NCBI GenBank assembly: GCA_003427395.1
Contig: BFEA01001130.1
Location: forward strand, 1,493 to 30,083
Origin: Chara braunii
Taxonomy: Eukaryota; Streptophyta; Charophyceae; Charales; Characeae
Direction of reading: 5' to 3'
DNA: 28,591 nucleotides
Made by a program: the position numbers and the translations under genes. The notes under the pieces were generated by a model that was given only the letters and a program-made list of their open reading frames with translations, did no database searches and was not told where the DNA came from. Shown piece by piece: positions 9,044 to 18,579 of this stretch. Numbering within the stretch: position 1 is the first letter of the stretch; the number at the start of each line of letters is the position of its first letter.

Positions 9044-10062
9044 TCAAAACTCAGAGATATGGCTTTCAGATACGAGTTCACTCTCAATTGGCTATGGCGA
9101 ATTCAGCGCCCAAACATCTCACTGTTCACATACACTGGATCACCCTGGATATCCCACACGCATCACTCTAACACTCGAGCACACACACACACTCACTACT
9201 AACTACAGCTATGGGAGTTATGGCTGCCTCTAACCTATCGCTATGCTAACTCCTCTCTTGCCCACTGCGTCCTCCTCCGGGGCTCATCTGAGACCTCCTT
9301 GCACAAGTCGCTGNGGCAGCGCTTCCGCATGGCTCACGCAGGAATGAATCAATGGCTGGGCGCTGCCTTTTGATTTATACTTCAGAAACTCGTTGGTCTG
9401 CCCTTTGCCATCGTCCCTTGGTGCTTATAGTCCCCCTGTGGTACTTGTTGGACCGGACTGGGACTGACTGGACCTTCCGCTGACTGACTGTGGACTCACC
9501 GCTATCCTACCGACGTTGTACTGCTGTTGCACTGCGGTTTAGTCCACCACTTGCCTCACCACTTGACCACTTGCCCACTTGCCTACCTTCTAGAAGGTCG
9601 ACAGCTAAGCTTCCAGAACTCACTAAGACTCCTACGCTATAGACCTACAGATCGAACCCCTGCTGTCTATGGACCTACGACAGGTCTACCAACTGCCTAC
9701 GAATACACAGGTCACAGGTTCAATTCTCGGGGTCTACACAGATACTGTACATGGGTAGGGTGAGGTCTAGGGATCAAACCCTGGGTACTGCATCCGCTAC
9801 TGCTAAAAGGTGAAAACCGTTTCAGATATACTCTTCGGCTGAAAACTCATATCATTTGACACATACCCAATGCCCTAGATGAATGAGGGAAGGCGATATG
9901 TGTTTATTAGCTTGTTCAATCATTCTCTTCTGTGCTTTAAACATGTTAGTCCTTGCCTTCTCTAAACCCCATTTGTAACTCTTGACAAACTTTGTAGTGC
10001 TAAGAGTGAGTTTGGGCTTAGCCAGAACGAATAAGGTGAGGGGCCTAATCTCTAAAAATGGT
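9044..10062. other. Unassigned insertion or decayed integrase linker
   Basis: The element B integrase core ends near 10130 and its C-terminus resumes at 9043. The family needs about 300-400 bases between them, so several hundred bases here are probably extra DNA. I see a short CA run (9180-9195), one N at 9314 and repeated CTGACTG words near 9460-9490, but no gene. Confidence 0.4.
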
Positions 10063-10125
10063 GGGCTATTAGCTCAACTGGTAGAGCGCGCCTCTGATAA
10101 TTGCGTCGTTGTGATTAGACTGTAG
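10063..10125 (+). pseudogene. Plastid trnI(GAU) fragment: 5' exon and intron start (NUPT)
   Basis: GGGCTATTAGCTCAACTGGT followed by AGAGCGCGCCTCTGATAA matches the 5' exon of plastid tRNA-Ile(GAU) through the D arm and anticodon GAT. It is followed without a break by TTGCGTCGTTGTG, the known first bases of the trnI group II intron. The 3' exon is absent, so it cannot make a tRNA. Keeping the unspliced intron start shows that DNA, not a mature tRNA, was copied. It interrupts the tail of the element B integrase. The right edge is uncertain by about 15 bases. Confidence 0.82.
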
Positions 10126-10129
10126 AGGC

Positions 10130-10600
10130 CTTTGATGCCATTGAGGGGTTGTCTAGGATCTCTTCCCCAATGGAGCATGTAAGGCGCGAACCCAATAAAG
10201 GAATAGTTAGAGGTATTGTATGTTAATTATGAATGATTACAAGGCGCAGCAACTGGGATAGGGTCTGGTTTATCACCTTCGCTTGTCCATTGGCTTTAGA
10301 ATGTGGACCAAAAGTCATGTCTAGCCTGAAGTGGAGATAGTTCTTGTAGTAGCACTGCCACTCATCGCTGCAAAATTGGGGATCTTTGTCACTTACAATG
10401 GAGGTTGGGTGGATAAAGCCTCGCTGACTAGAGGCGCTTGTGTCTCCACCAGTTGGGGAATGGACTTTGCATACTTAGAGAAATGATTAACACAGACCGT
10501 CATTTGTTTCATCCCAAGAGGAGTGGTCTTCCCAAGGTTATTGAAATTAATTGACACAAACTCTCCAAGGCCACATCTAGGATGGGCAACAATTTAAGAA
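10130..10600 (-). pseudogene. Element B: integrase catalytic core
   Basis: On the minus strand the core reads FVSINFNNLGKTTPLG, CVNHFSKYAKSIPQLVET, GFIHPTSIVSDKDPQF and PHSKANGQAKVINQTL, then HWGRDPRQPLN. In the family the first motif has Asp (SxDF), here Asn; the second Asp is kept in SDKD; the Glu in GQTERVNQ is Lys here. Two of three catalytic residues are therefore lost. Stops and frameshifts are frequent. It follows the zinc-binding part at 10602-10838. Confidence 0.82.
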
Positions 10601-10601
10601 G

Positions 10602-10838
10602 TCATAGGGGAAGTCGTCTGTGGACCTTATTCCGATGGTACACCTCATATATTTTTAAATATCGCAGATCATCCTTTTTTAGGTCTGACCAATACAAGCA
10701 TAATACCAAGGCCACAAATGTTTCCACATACCCAAAATGGCTGCAAGCATAATGAGTCTCTACAATAAGATGAGTCTTGCTCTTGCAGTCATCAAGGATG
10801 CACAAACATTCCTCACCCTTGCTGATAGTATACAACAA
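10602..10838 (-). pseudogene. Element B: integrase zinc-binding domain
   Basis: A 78-codon minus-strand frame aligns with the HHCC domain. THYACSHFGYVET supplies the two His, LYWSDLKKDDLRYL corresponds to YYWPxMxxDVxxYV, and IYEVYHRNK replaces CxxCQRNK, with both Cys changed to Tyr. Zinc binding would be lost. This frame remains open only because it is short. Confidence 0.8.
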
Positions 10839-10959
10839 GCCTAAAGTTGAGGCATATCATACCTCATAATTGGGGTCCATTTGCAAATTCCCGAGCATAG
10901 GGTTGAAGACAAGGTCCTGAGGCAACACATCTGCTATGGACTCCTCCATGGAATCTCCC

Positions 10960-12264
10960 AATGAGTAAGTATGCACAATGGCAGCAAATTAGTCAGGTCT
11001 ATGAGAAAGGGCATCCGCTACTCTATTATAGCCGCCCTTCTTGTGTTGTAGTTTGAAGTCAATGCATCTATGAACCGAATGTACCTCCCCAACTTATCAT
11101 TTAACCCCCCCTGGATCTTCATCCACTTCAAATTCATATGATCTGAGTACATTTTCAACGTCTTCCCTGTAAGATTTGTTTCCATTGCTCAAGGGCACAC
11201 ACAAGGGCATATAATATTTCCCATTAGTAGTAGATTGAATTCTTTGTACTTCAATCTTCTACCCTTGTATTTCACCTGCTTAAGGTCGGTACCGTCATCT
11301 TGTTGAAGGACAACCCCAACAATGTACTGACTTGCATTTGTGGTTAAAACACATGGCTAGATAAGTACATGTTATTTCAGCACAAATTGCCTAGGTAAGG
11401 GCTTCCTTCAAGAGAAGGTCAATTGGCATTGGTGTCTCCAACTAAAAGGGACATCCTTAGCCAACATGTTAGTCAGGGGAGTGGCTATGGAAGAGAAGTT
11501 CCTTAAAGCATTGGATATCTCGGACTATTTGGGGTTGAGGTCATTCCCTGACAACCACTACTTTTGAGGCTTCAGGGGATAAACCCTCTGAAGAGGTCAC
11601 ATGGCCCAAATATAAAAAGTAGCTCCAAAAGCAGCCTTTTCTTCATTTATATTATACTTGTCTTCTCTTAGGACTTTCCTTGGACGTTCAATGATTGTCT
11701 AGCTAAATATTAGGATATCATCCAGATAAACAACAACAAAACGATCAAGGGAGGGTTTAAAAATGCATCATTTCTATTTGGAAGGTCCCAAGTGCATTGC
11801 AGAGTCCAAATCGCATTACCATGTACTCAGACATACGATAACTAGCATAACCTATCGAAGCAGTCAATGTAGACTTTGTTCATTGCGTGTTGGAATGCAC
11901 AAGACGCATTGCACAACCCAAAGAGGCATCACCACAAACTTGCACCGACCATACCAATTCTGAAATGCAGTTTTGTGTAGATCCTCGACCATACCTGCAT
12001 CAGGTGAAACCTAGACTTTAGACCTATCTTGCTGAAGAACTTACATGCATGCACTCTATCCAAGAGTCAATGCAAGGTAGAGGCCCATCATTGCACACTA
12101 TGATGGCATTGAGGCCCCTATAGTAAATGCACATCCTTTAAACACACCTCCCTTTCTACGTACGAAAAATAAAAGAGGTCACCCATAAGGTGAGGTACTT
12201 CGCCTGATCCATAGCTTGTCTATCGAATCTTGGAGTTTTCTGGTTAGTTCATCTAATTCTCCAA
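10960..12264 (-). pseudogene. Element B: reverse transcriptase and RNase H
   Basis: On the minus strand, in order: GELDELTRKLQDSIDK and RRSTSPYG (RT start), HKTAFQNWYGRCKFVVMPL, then FVVVYLDDILIFS near 11757-11719 with an intact YLDD active site. The thumb NFSSIATPLTNMLAKDVPFSW near 11500 and the RNase H start FVLTTNASQYIVGVVLQQDDG near 11340 follow, where the family has TDAS, so the first RNase H Asp is Asn. SDHMNLKWMKIQ and LGRYIRFIDALTSNY near 11130-11060 close it. More than ten stops and several frameshifts make it a relic. Confidence 0.88.
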
Positions 12265-12273
12265 AGGATATCG

Positions 12274-13417
12274 TTTTTTTTTTTTTTTTTTTAAAGGCCA
12301 GTCCCCGCCGTTAGGAGGGGTGGTAAGAGCACCTGCCCCCTAGTAGGCTCTTTGGTTGCTCCAATCTATTGGTGGGGAGTTGCACCTGTTGGAAAGTGGG
12401 TTCAACGTCCTCTTGTACATTAAAAGTCTGAATATTCATTCCACCAGCCAGCATTGATTGCCCTGGACACCAAGCGACTAACTGAGCAGGTAATATGGCA
12501 ACGACGATAAGGATTAAGTGAAGGGAGGCCACTTCAACAATGTTGTAGGGCCCTTGGCAGCACCTTGACCACCTAGCCCCTCTTCACCCTTTTAAACCAC
12601 CAATACCTCCTGAAAGTGCTTCGCATTAACGACCAGCCAAAGGCAGAAATCGCGCCGTTTCCACTTGGCTGAATCGGGCCTACCGGCCCAGGCCCATTCA
12701 TCCCAAAATACATGCTCGTTAACGCGGAGCACTTTCAGGAGGTACTGGTGGTTTAAAACAGCAAAATGGCTTCTGCAGCAAGAACTAAGACTGCAAGGTG
12801 CTCCCTTTTCCATGGCACTCTGCCCCCACACCACCCTCCCTTTTCAATAACACTGCCCCCACTCCACCCTCCCTTTTCCTAGTCCCCCTGTCTGCAGCCT
12901 CCCCACCCACTATGTCCACCCACTAACGAAGCATTGCTTCACTATGGAGAGAGCAAGCGGGGAGGGAGTGGCCCAACCATCTTGAATTTGAGCCTCGGCC
13001 AAGTGTCATCACAACATCGAGGAAGTTCTGTCGAGAGAGGGCGGGGGGAGGGGAAAGGGTCTGGGAAGTTAGAGAGGGGGGACAATGGGATGGCTTCATC
13101 AAGCATGGTCCAATCGCCAAACACCAAGCAGTAGTCTAGGGATTTCATTTGTACAATCCACCCTTTACCAATCCCAAGCCATCTCTGCTACCCAACCCCC
13201 TGATGCACCACCCAACCAGTCTCTGCAAAGATCCAGCTTGGGTCTCAACATCTTGAAGGCGACTTTGACCATAAGGGTGTGCAGGTGTTGGGTGACCATC
13301 TTTCCCTTGGGGCCTGTAACATCCATTGCCAGCTTGCTAGGTCTAATGCTAGTTGAGGCTCGTTGGTTAGCCATTGGTTTCGAACTTGGAAAACCGGGAT
13401 GCAGAATACCACTGTTG
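12274..13417 (-). mobile_element. Poly(A)-tailed retroposed insertion in element B
   Basis: A run of 19 T (12274-12292) begins this block, that is, a poly(A) tail on the minus strand. AGGATATCG (12265-12273) on the left and AGGATATCCG (13418-13427) on the right are a near-perfect target duplication. Removing the block joins the element B frame from MQRIS directly to GELDELTRKL, the expected RT start. These are marks of LINE-machinery retroposition, as for SINEs or processed transcripts. Its longest minus-strand frame from the first ATG is 69 codons (13374-13165) with no known domain, so it may be a retrocopied noncoding RNA. Confidence 0.8.
12590..12758. repeat. Foldback: 43-base inverted arms around an 83-base spacer
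   Basis: The left arm (12590-12632) begins TTTTAAACCACCAATACCTC and the right arm (12716-12758) is its reverse complement with three mismatches, ending GGTTTAAAA. The spacer is GC-rich. Arms of this length and quality can be a MITE or a microRNA-type precursor hairpin. The foldback lies wholly inside the retroposed block, so it was present in the RNA that was copied or arrived later. Flanking TTAA-type duplications are unclear because TTTAAA is part of the arms. Confidence 0.85.
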
Positions 13418-13427
13418 AGGATATCCG

Positions 13428-13690
13428 TTGCATGACGTCCGGGGCCAAGTGGATGAAATTGTTGGATGGGAGTTTTTAGAAAAGGTTCACCAGTATGTCA
13501 CCATTGCGGTGACCCTTTGCAACTTTATGTCCTATGACTATCTCTATAGCACGTGTAATATCCCTGTCCATAAGCTAGTTGACTCCTCAAACAAGTTCGA
13601 ATATTTCTTGATGATCTGCCATATTTCCCTTCATATTTCAAAGGTTTGTCCCTTAGGAGAAATGAAAACTAATTGCCTACCCTCTCCCCG
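13428..13690 (-). pseudogene. Element B: protease-RT linker
   Basis: The minus strand reads QLVFISPKGQTFEI, a stop, REIWQIIKKYSNLFEEST, then degraded sequence up to DVMQRIS at the insertion point. The (I)IxxYxxLF pattern and its place between protease and RT fit the gypsy linker (family: xxLLxEYxDVF). Stops are frequent. Confidence 0.6.
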
Positions 13691-13699
13691 ACTCTGTTT

Positions 13700-14072
13700 G
13701 TAAATCATTTACAAAACCAGCAACAAAGAGGGAATCGTAGGACTCTCTACCATTAGTAATATACATCCTTACATGCACAGTCCTACCACCCAAAACAATA
13801 TATAGCAAGGTCTTCATGTGTACCTAACTTGAGATAGTACATTTCTAGAATCACATCAAATGGCAGATCACTTACAACTTGTGTCCAATTTGTCCTCCCC
13901 CATAAGAGGAGGTATAAACTGCTTCCTTGATGCATTTTGCAACTTCAATGCTAATCTTTTTTATCTGCTAAGGGAGATACTGCACGTCTGCTTAGTTGCT
14001 TCACACGATCCTTTAGATGTCGTACCTTTACGCAAGACCTACTAATGCAGTTTTGTTTCCACCCTAGATCTA
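13700..14072 (-). pseudogene. Element B: aspartic protease
   Basis: The minus strand starts with LDLGWKQNCISRSCVKV and HLKDRVKQLSRRAV, matching the retropepsin active-site region ((V/L)DSGATxxxIS); the catalytic Asp and Gly are kept but the loop is changed to DLG. Further on QVVSDLPFDVILEMYYLKLG holds the C-terminal landmark, where the family has DVILGMDWL. A frameshift then leads to GGRTVHVRMYITNGRESYD. It lies between gag and the linker in correct order. Confidence 0.72.
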
Positions 14073-14339
14073 AAGTATGTCTGCCCTTCTTCCACCTATG
14101 CGCACTTCTACCATGATTAATTCTCCTTGTTGACCATTTCTTTTAGTTGTCATGGATGCTAATAGAGTATTTGTGAAACCTCTATCTCTAGTTCTTCTAG
14201 GGGTTTAATCACGTCTTTACAACAAAGTGTCTCCTGGTCAAATTGTGAAAGTCATGGTCAATGTCTGAGATGATGAGGAAGAAATTCCTAATCTATCTAG
14301 GACTGCTTTTCGTAAATCTATAAATACTATAGAGGTGGC
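14073..14339 (-). other. Element B: decayed gag-protease junction
   Basis: This stretch lies between the zinc knuckle and the protease start of element B. I see no readable domain; it is probably degraded spacer coding sequence. Confidence 0.4.
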
Positions 14340-14956
14340 TAAATTCCCTATTGGGTGGTCTCGTTTTCTTGTGCATTGTCGGGACAACGGTTTTTTATAT
14401 GCTTGGTCTCACCACACATACTTGCCACCACATCCTTTACCTACCCGCACGGTCTTTGACAACCCTTTCTTGACCCAACTTGGGACGAACTCGAAATTAT
14501 TTTTCTATCTCTTTGCAGGTTGCTCGGGACCAGCACCCATAGTTCATTTGCGGTGTTGTGTGCAACAATCAAATTATGGAACCTCTTCTTTACAAGATCC
14601 ATAAAATCCTCTAGGGTCAGGGTGGTAGCCCAAGCCCTAAGATCTCTCCCATAGCCCGCATTAAGAACTACTCCATTCAGCCATGTAGATGCAACGCCCT
14701 TCAGTTATGATGCAGCAACCACCTCCTTGCTACGCCTTCTCTCCTTCACCCTCACAAACTTTAGGACAATGGTCAACCAAGTACCAAGGTTCTCACCACT
14801 TTTCTTCCCGAAGAAAGATTGTGGATTTTCCAATGCAGTCTTGATGAAAGGCGAATACGACAGCGGTGAAGGGCCTGTATCGCCCAATTTTGGTGATGGG
14901 CCTAAGAGGCCAAAACTGGGACGAAAGAGGTCTGCACCGCAACTTGTGGTGCACAC
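14340..14956 (-). pseudogene. Element B: gag capsid and zinc knuckle
   Basis: An open minus-strand frame gives ALENPQSFFGKKSGENLGTW, then FVRVKERRRSKEVVAAS, a stop, LKGVASTWLNGVVLNAGYG, DLRAWATTLTLEDFMDLVKK and RFHNLIVAHNTAN, a typical gypsy capsid. Farther on SMCGETKHIKNRCPDN is a CCHC zinc knuckle (family CxxCGExGHxxxxCP) whose first Cys is lost. These segments share the same frame across stops for long stretches. It is the upstream end of element B coding sequence. Confidence 0.8.
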
Positions 14957-16106
14957 GCAGCGGCTATTGTGGATGACCTATGGATGCCAATCTCATATCC
15001 TGGTGATGGCCTCACAAGGGAGACATGTGGCCTTGTTGTGGCCACAATTTGGCTAGAAGTTGGTCAAACATTATATAGAATCGTGTCTCTTTCTGTAATG
15101 TCCAGTGTTATTGCCAAAGTTTCCACTTTTTGCAAATCTCTCGTCTGTATGTCTGCACATGCCTGTTTTTTACATTTTGCTTATTGTTATAGTCTTGCTA
15201 ATCAAAGATCTTCTACTAATTGTTGTACTACTGCCTACAAACTGACAAGACACTATTGAGCTGCTCGTTGCTTGAACTACAAGCTTAGAACTCACAGAAG
15301 TTGAAGATTCACCTCCTAAAGTTCTCTTTCGCCACTTTCGGTGAAAACTTTGACTTGAGCAGCATAACTCCGCGAGATCCTCCTTCACTCGGATTGTTTG
15401 GTGGCACACTCGTACACCGTACTAATAGCTACTCACTCAGTGCAAGGCACCTTGTTCCTGCCTTCTACCTCGGATTGTTTTGTGTTTATTTGGCCATGTT
15501 TACTTAAGAAGACCAAGATTTAATTTCACTTGTGTCATTATACAAGTACTTTGCAAAATTTGTGCCATTCACCAACTGTCTATATGCAATGCAAAAATCA
15601 AAGGCCAAGGTAGACAACTAATAAATTTATGCCGCATCCTTAACCATACAAAAGGTATGTCCTACAACTTTACAAAAGCAACAATTAGCACTACATGATT
15701 GGAAACCACAACTGTCTAATAAAGACAAATAAATGAAATTGAGCAATTAACTCGCATGTACTCAACTCAAGTTCAGCGGCTTTACCCGCCCCCTTAACTA
15801 ACAACTAGTCACTAATTTCCAAATTATGTCGTAGAGAAAGTGGCCAACAATAGGGCACAAGCAGCCTAGGGTGCACGACCAGGACTCACAAGGTGTTGCA
15901 TACTGTAATGGTGCAGACCAGAATAAGAACCGACCTCTCTCACACAGTACAAGATAGTGTAGCGGAAGACTTAGATGCCAATGATCCGAACAATCAATGT
16001 TGCAATGCAACCCCAAACATACATCATCATCATCATTCCATGGTGTGAAGGGGCCTGGCACTCACACAGGAAGAATGTGCCAGTCCCCAACCATACACAA
16101 ACGAAG

Positions 16107-16111
<5 letters not shown>
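14957..16111. other. Unassigned upstream flank of element B
   Basis: The 5' LTR and leader of element B should lie here on the minus strand. I could not match it to sequence downstream of the chromodomain and found no primer-binding site. TTGTGGCCACAACAAGGCC-type palindromic words occur near 15035. No gene is supported. Confidence 0.35.

Positions 16112-16151
<40 letters not shown>
16112..16151. repeat. (CT)n microsatellite
   Basis: Twenty uninterrupted CT units. The Ser/Leu frames across it are by-products. Confidence 0.97.
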
Positions 16152-16154
<3 letters not shown>

Positions 16155-16274
16155 ACTAACCTGTGAAGTTGGCGCCTTGATGCAGGTACCTCGAAGATGA
16201 AGCTGGAGCTATGGCGCCACAGGTGAGTCCCCCTGGCCTCCGCCAGTCATCTCTCTCGCCAATGCTACTCTACC

Positions 16275-16405
16275 ACTACCAGCGCCCAGTACTGAAGACT
16301 ACTACTACAGCTACTAGCGCCCAGAGCTGAAGACTACTGCTAGCGCTAGCGCTACTCCTGCAGCGCTCCTCTAGAGTGTTGCTGCTGAATCCTGAAGACT
16401 ACTCC
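16275..16405. repeat. Short 36-base repeat, AGCGCCCAG..CTGAAGACTACT
   Basis: AGCGCCCAGTACTGAAGACT near 16280 recurs as AGCGCCCAGAGCTGAAGACT near 16316, and a partial third copy, CCTGAAGACTACTCCTGCC, lies near 16391. No function is evident. Confidence 0.6.
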
Positions 16406-16654
16406 TGCCTTCCACCTACCCGTGAAGTGCATGGGAACTCCCTATGTACTACCTCGGCCGGCCTCCTGACTGCCTCCGACTACCTGCAGTTGCAGGGCGG
16501 GGCAGTCCAGGAGGCTGCTCTTGCCAATGCCAAAACGAGCCAGGGCCTGACGCTGCAGCTCCTGCTGAGGCTGTCGTGGGAACAAGCCAAAAATAACTTG
16601 TTCCTTAAGCCCTGATTTTGTGCCCGAGTGTTATTATGAGGGCCCGAAAGTGGC

Positions 16655-16800
16655 CCTCCGTTTCAGGCTGAAAAGACTCAGGGCCTGGACGGCCCTGTTT
16701 TAGGCTGAAACGACATAGGGCCTACAACCATTTTCAGGCTTTCAAGCTGAAACGACACAGGGCCTGTAAGCCCTTATTTTCAGGCTTTTAGGCTGTGAAC
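16655..16800. repeat. TTTCAGGCTGAAACGACA repeat, about 40-45 base units
   Basis: Three and a half imperfect units contain AGGCTGAAACGACAYAGGGCCT with intervening GGCCCT or GCCC words. Just upstream GAGGGCCCGAAAGTGGCCCTC is a hairpin with a 7-base stem. No coding signal. Confidence 0.7.
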
Positions 16801-17101
16801 GCTGGTCGGGCCCTGCAGACCCGTGTGGCTGCGCAATATGCCACAACCCTCCTTGAAAGACCGAGCTCACCTGCGAGGGCGAAGCTGTCTGTCGGAGGGA
16901 GGGACCACAGTCCGGATGGGAAGGGCAGGTCGTGACGTTCCCTAAGCTAAACTTTGTCGCTCGTAGTCAGCGTAGATCAGCGGTGCGGATGTTTTCAAAT
17001 CTGCTCCTGAAATCCATCGCGTGTCGTCTGGATCGCATGCTTTGAATGTAACCTTGTTTTGTCGGGGCTTGCCGTCGTACTTGCGATCCGTGATGACGCG
17101 G
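16801..17101. other. Upstream flank of element C
   Basis: No gene is supported. A minus-strand frame (17358-16942) crosses from the LTR into this flank; its LTR part is repeated at the other LTR and so it is not a host gene. The five bases before the LTR cannot be tested as a target duplication because the right end of the second LTR is unknown. Confidence 0.4.
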
Positions 17102-18579
17102 TGTCGGGACCGGTGGGTCCCGAATGAATTCCCGTCACTCGAGAACTTGGATTTGGCCGATTTGTGCACATCAGAGAAAATCGGGAGCAGAGACGAGACG
17201 CGGAAAAGACGGGCCGTCTGGGGGGAGCGGCCTATCGGGTAGAAAACAACGAGGGAAGCTGCAAAAACAGGAGAGACGGCTACGAATACGCAAATGCAGA
17301 GCAGTAGCGACAAGCGCCGGCGCGGGAGGCCGCGGGAAAAGTCGAGCAGTAGCGGCAAGGAGGCCTGGCGGACAATCCGAAATGGTCGGGGCCAGCCGGG
17401 CCAAGAAAAATAAAGTTCCAGGAGGGCCGCAAGGAAAAAGGGCTGCCCGGGGAAAATCGAAGTGAAAGGGACCTAGACGGGGAGTAGCGGCGGCCAAATG
17501 GAGCCCCTAGAGCCGCGGGGGTACCCAGACTGCAGTCCGAGGCACAACGGCCATGTGCCGGCTGCAAAATCAGACTTTGGGTGGGGCCCAACAGGTAGAA
17601 AGAGGGAAAATAGCTGTTGGACACTTGTCCCAGCTGAAATAAAGGAGGAAGGAGAGAAAAGGGGGAGAAAAAGGAGGAAGAAGAAACAGAGAGGGACGAA
17701 AAGGTGGGGAAAAAAAAATGCCGCCAGGTTGGGACTGCAGCAGTAGGGACTGGCAGGTCTCAATGATGACCTCGTCCCTCCAAGATTCTAGGAGGGAAGT
17801 CCGGATTGCAGAGATAAGGCCCTTGGGGCATTATCTCTGCAATATCTTAAGTTAAATCAGCAAAAATGCAGCAAAATGCTGATGTGAGTTGGCCGGCTAT
17901 TTTTTTGACCTTAGATCTGAGATCAGATCTTGTGAAGGAGGAGATCTAGCCGTTTTTTGTGGGCTGACACAAAACGGCTAGCTCCGGGATGAGGTGGCAG
18001 CAAAATGGAGGGAAAACAAAGCAAGGAAAAGGACAAAACTGGGAATTTGGCCCAAGGGTTGGGACAGATTCATCAGAAAGTTGAAAATTGAAGCAAAGGC
18101 CTCAATTTTGGAGGTAGGGAGACTTGAAAAGAGGCCGGAGCATTGTGGACCTTGGATCTCAGCCAGATCCAAGGCTGATATGGATGCCGCCAATTGAAAA
18201 ATGCAACGGCCTACTCCAAAAGGGCCTACATCTGGAAAAAGACAAGAAAAGGGCCTTTAGGCCCTCATTTTTCACCAAAGGCAGCATTTTGGGCATGGGT
18301 ACCCCAAAAAGACAGCAGCTTGGGAAGGAAAAGAGGCCAGGGTAGGCCTATGAGTGGTCCAAAGTGGTACCAGCCACTTCGGCTGCATGTACCCGGCCAA
18401 AATAGGGCCCGGGTACCTCCAGAGAGGCCAAAACTTGAATTTTGGCCTTGCAGGTACCTCGGCCTACCAAGGGGGCACTTGGAGAGGCCTAGAGGCTAGG
18501 CGGTGCACTAGTTCCAGCCTACATAAGCTGGGAGTGCTGCCCGCCACTCCCATTTGAGCATGAGAGGTGCCCATGCTAG
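17102..18579 (+). repeat. Element C 5' LTR copy (3' end missing)
   Basis: It begins TGTCGGGACC, with a terminal hairpin GGGACC/GGTCCC, and matches 24730-26608 up to CCCATGCT at 18579, where pol sequence takes over. Relative to the other LTR it lacks about 403 bases after 17300. It contains a set of hairpins conserved in both copies (for example 17807-17841, 17946-17981, 18150-18174, 18251-18264) and a TATA-like box at 18520. U5, the LTR end and the primer site are absent. Confidence 0.88.
18520..18527 (+). promoter_or_regulatory. TATA-like box of the element C LTR
   Basis: TACATAAG lies in a small hairpin (CCAGC/GCTGG, 18514-18531) about 50 bases before the ATG used by the fused integrase. 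The same box occurs at 26551-26558 in the other LTR. The match to a TATA box is modest; no start site can be read from sequence. Confidence 0.4.

Noticed and set aside
9645-9790. tRNA B-box-like words (GGTTCAATTCT, GATCGAACCCC, GGATCAAACCC) suggesting a SINE or tRNA
   Set aside because: No A box at the right distance, no cloverleaf and no tail; spacing looks like local repetition.
14335-14604. Plus-strand frame of 89 codons
   Set aside because: It is the complement of the element B gag and zinc-knuckle relic, which explains the sequence better.
16942-17358. 138-codon minus-strand frame crossing the LTR edge
   Set aside because: Most of it is antisense to the LTR and is repeated, with changes, at the other LTR; no domain is seen.
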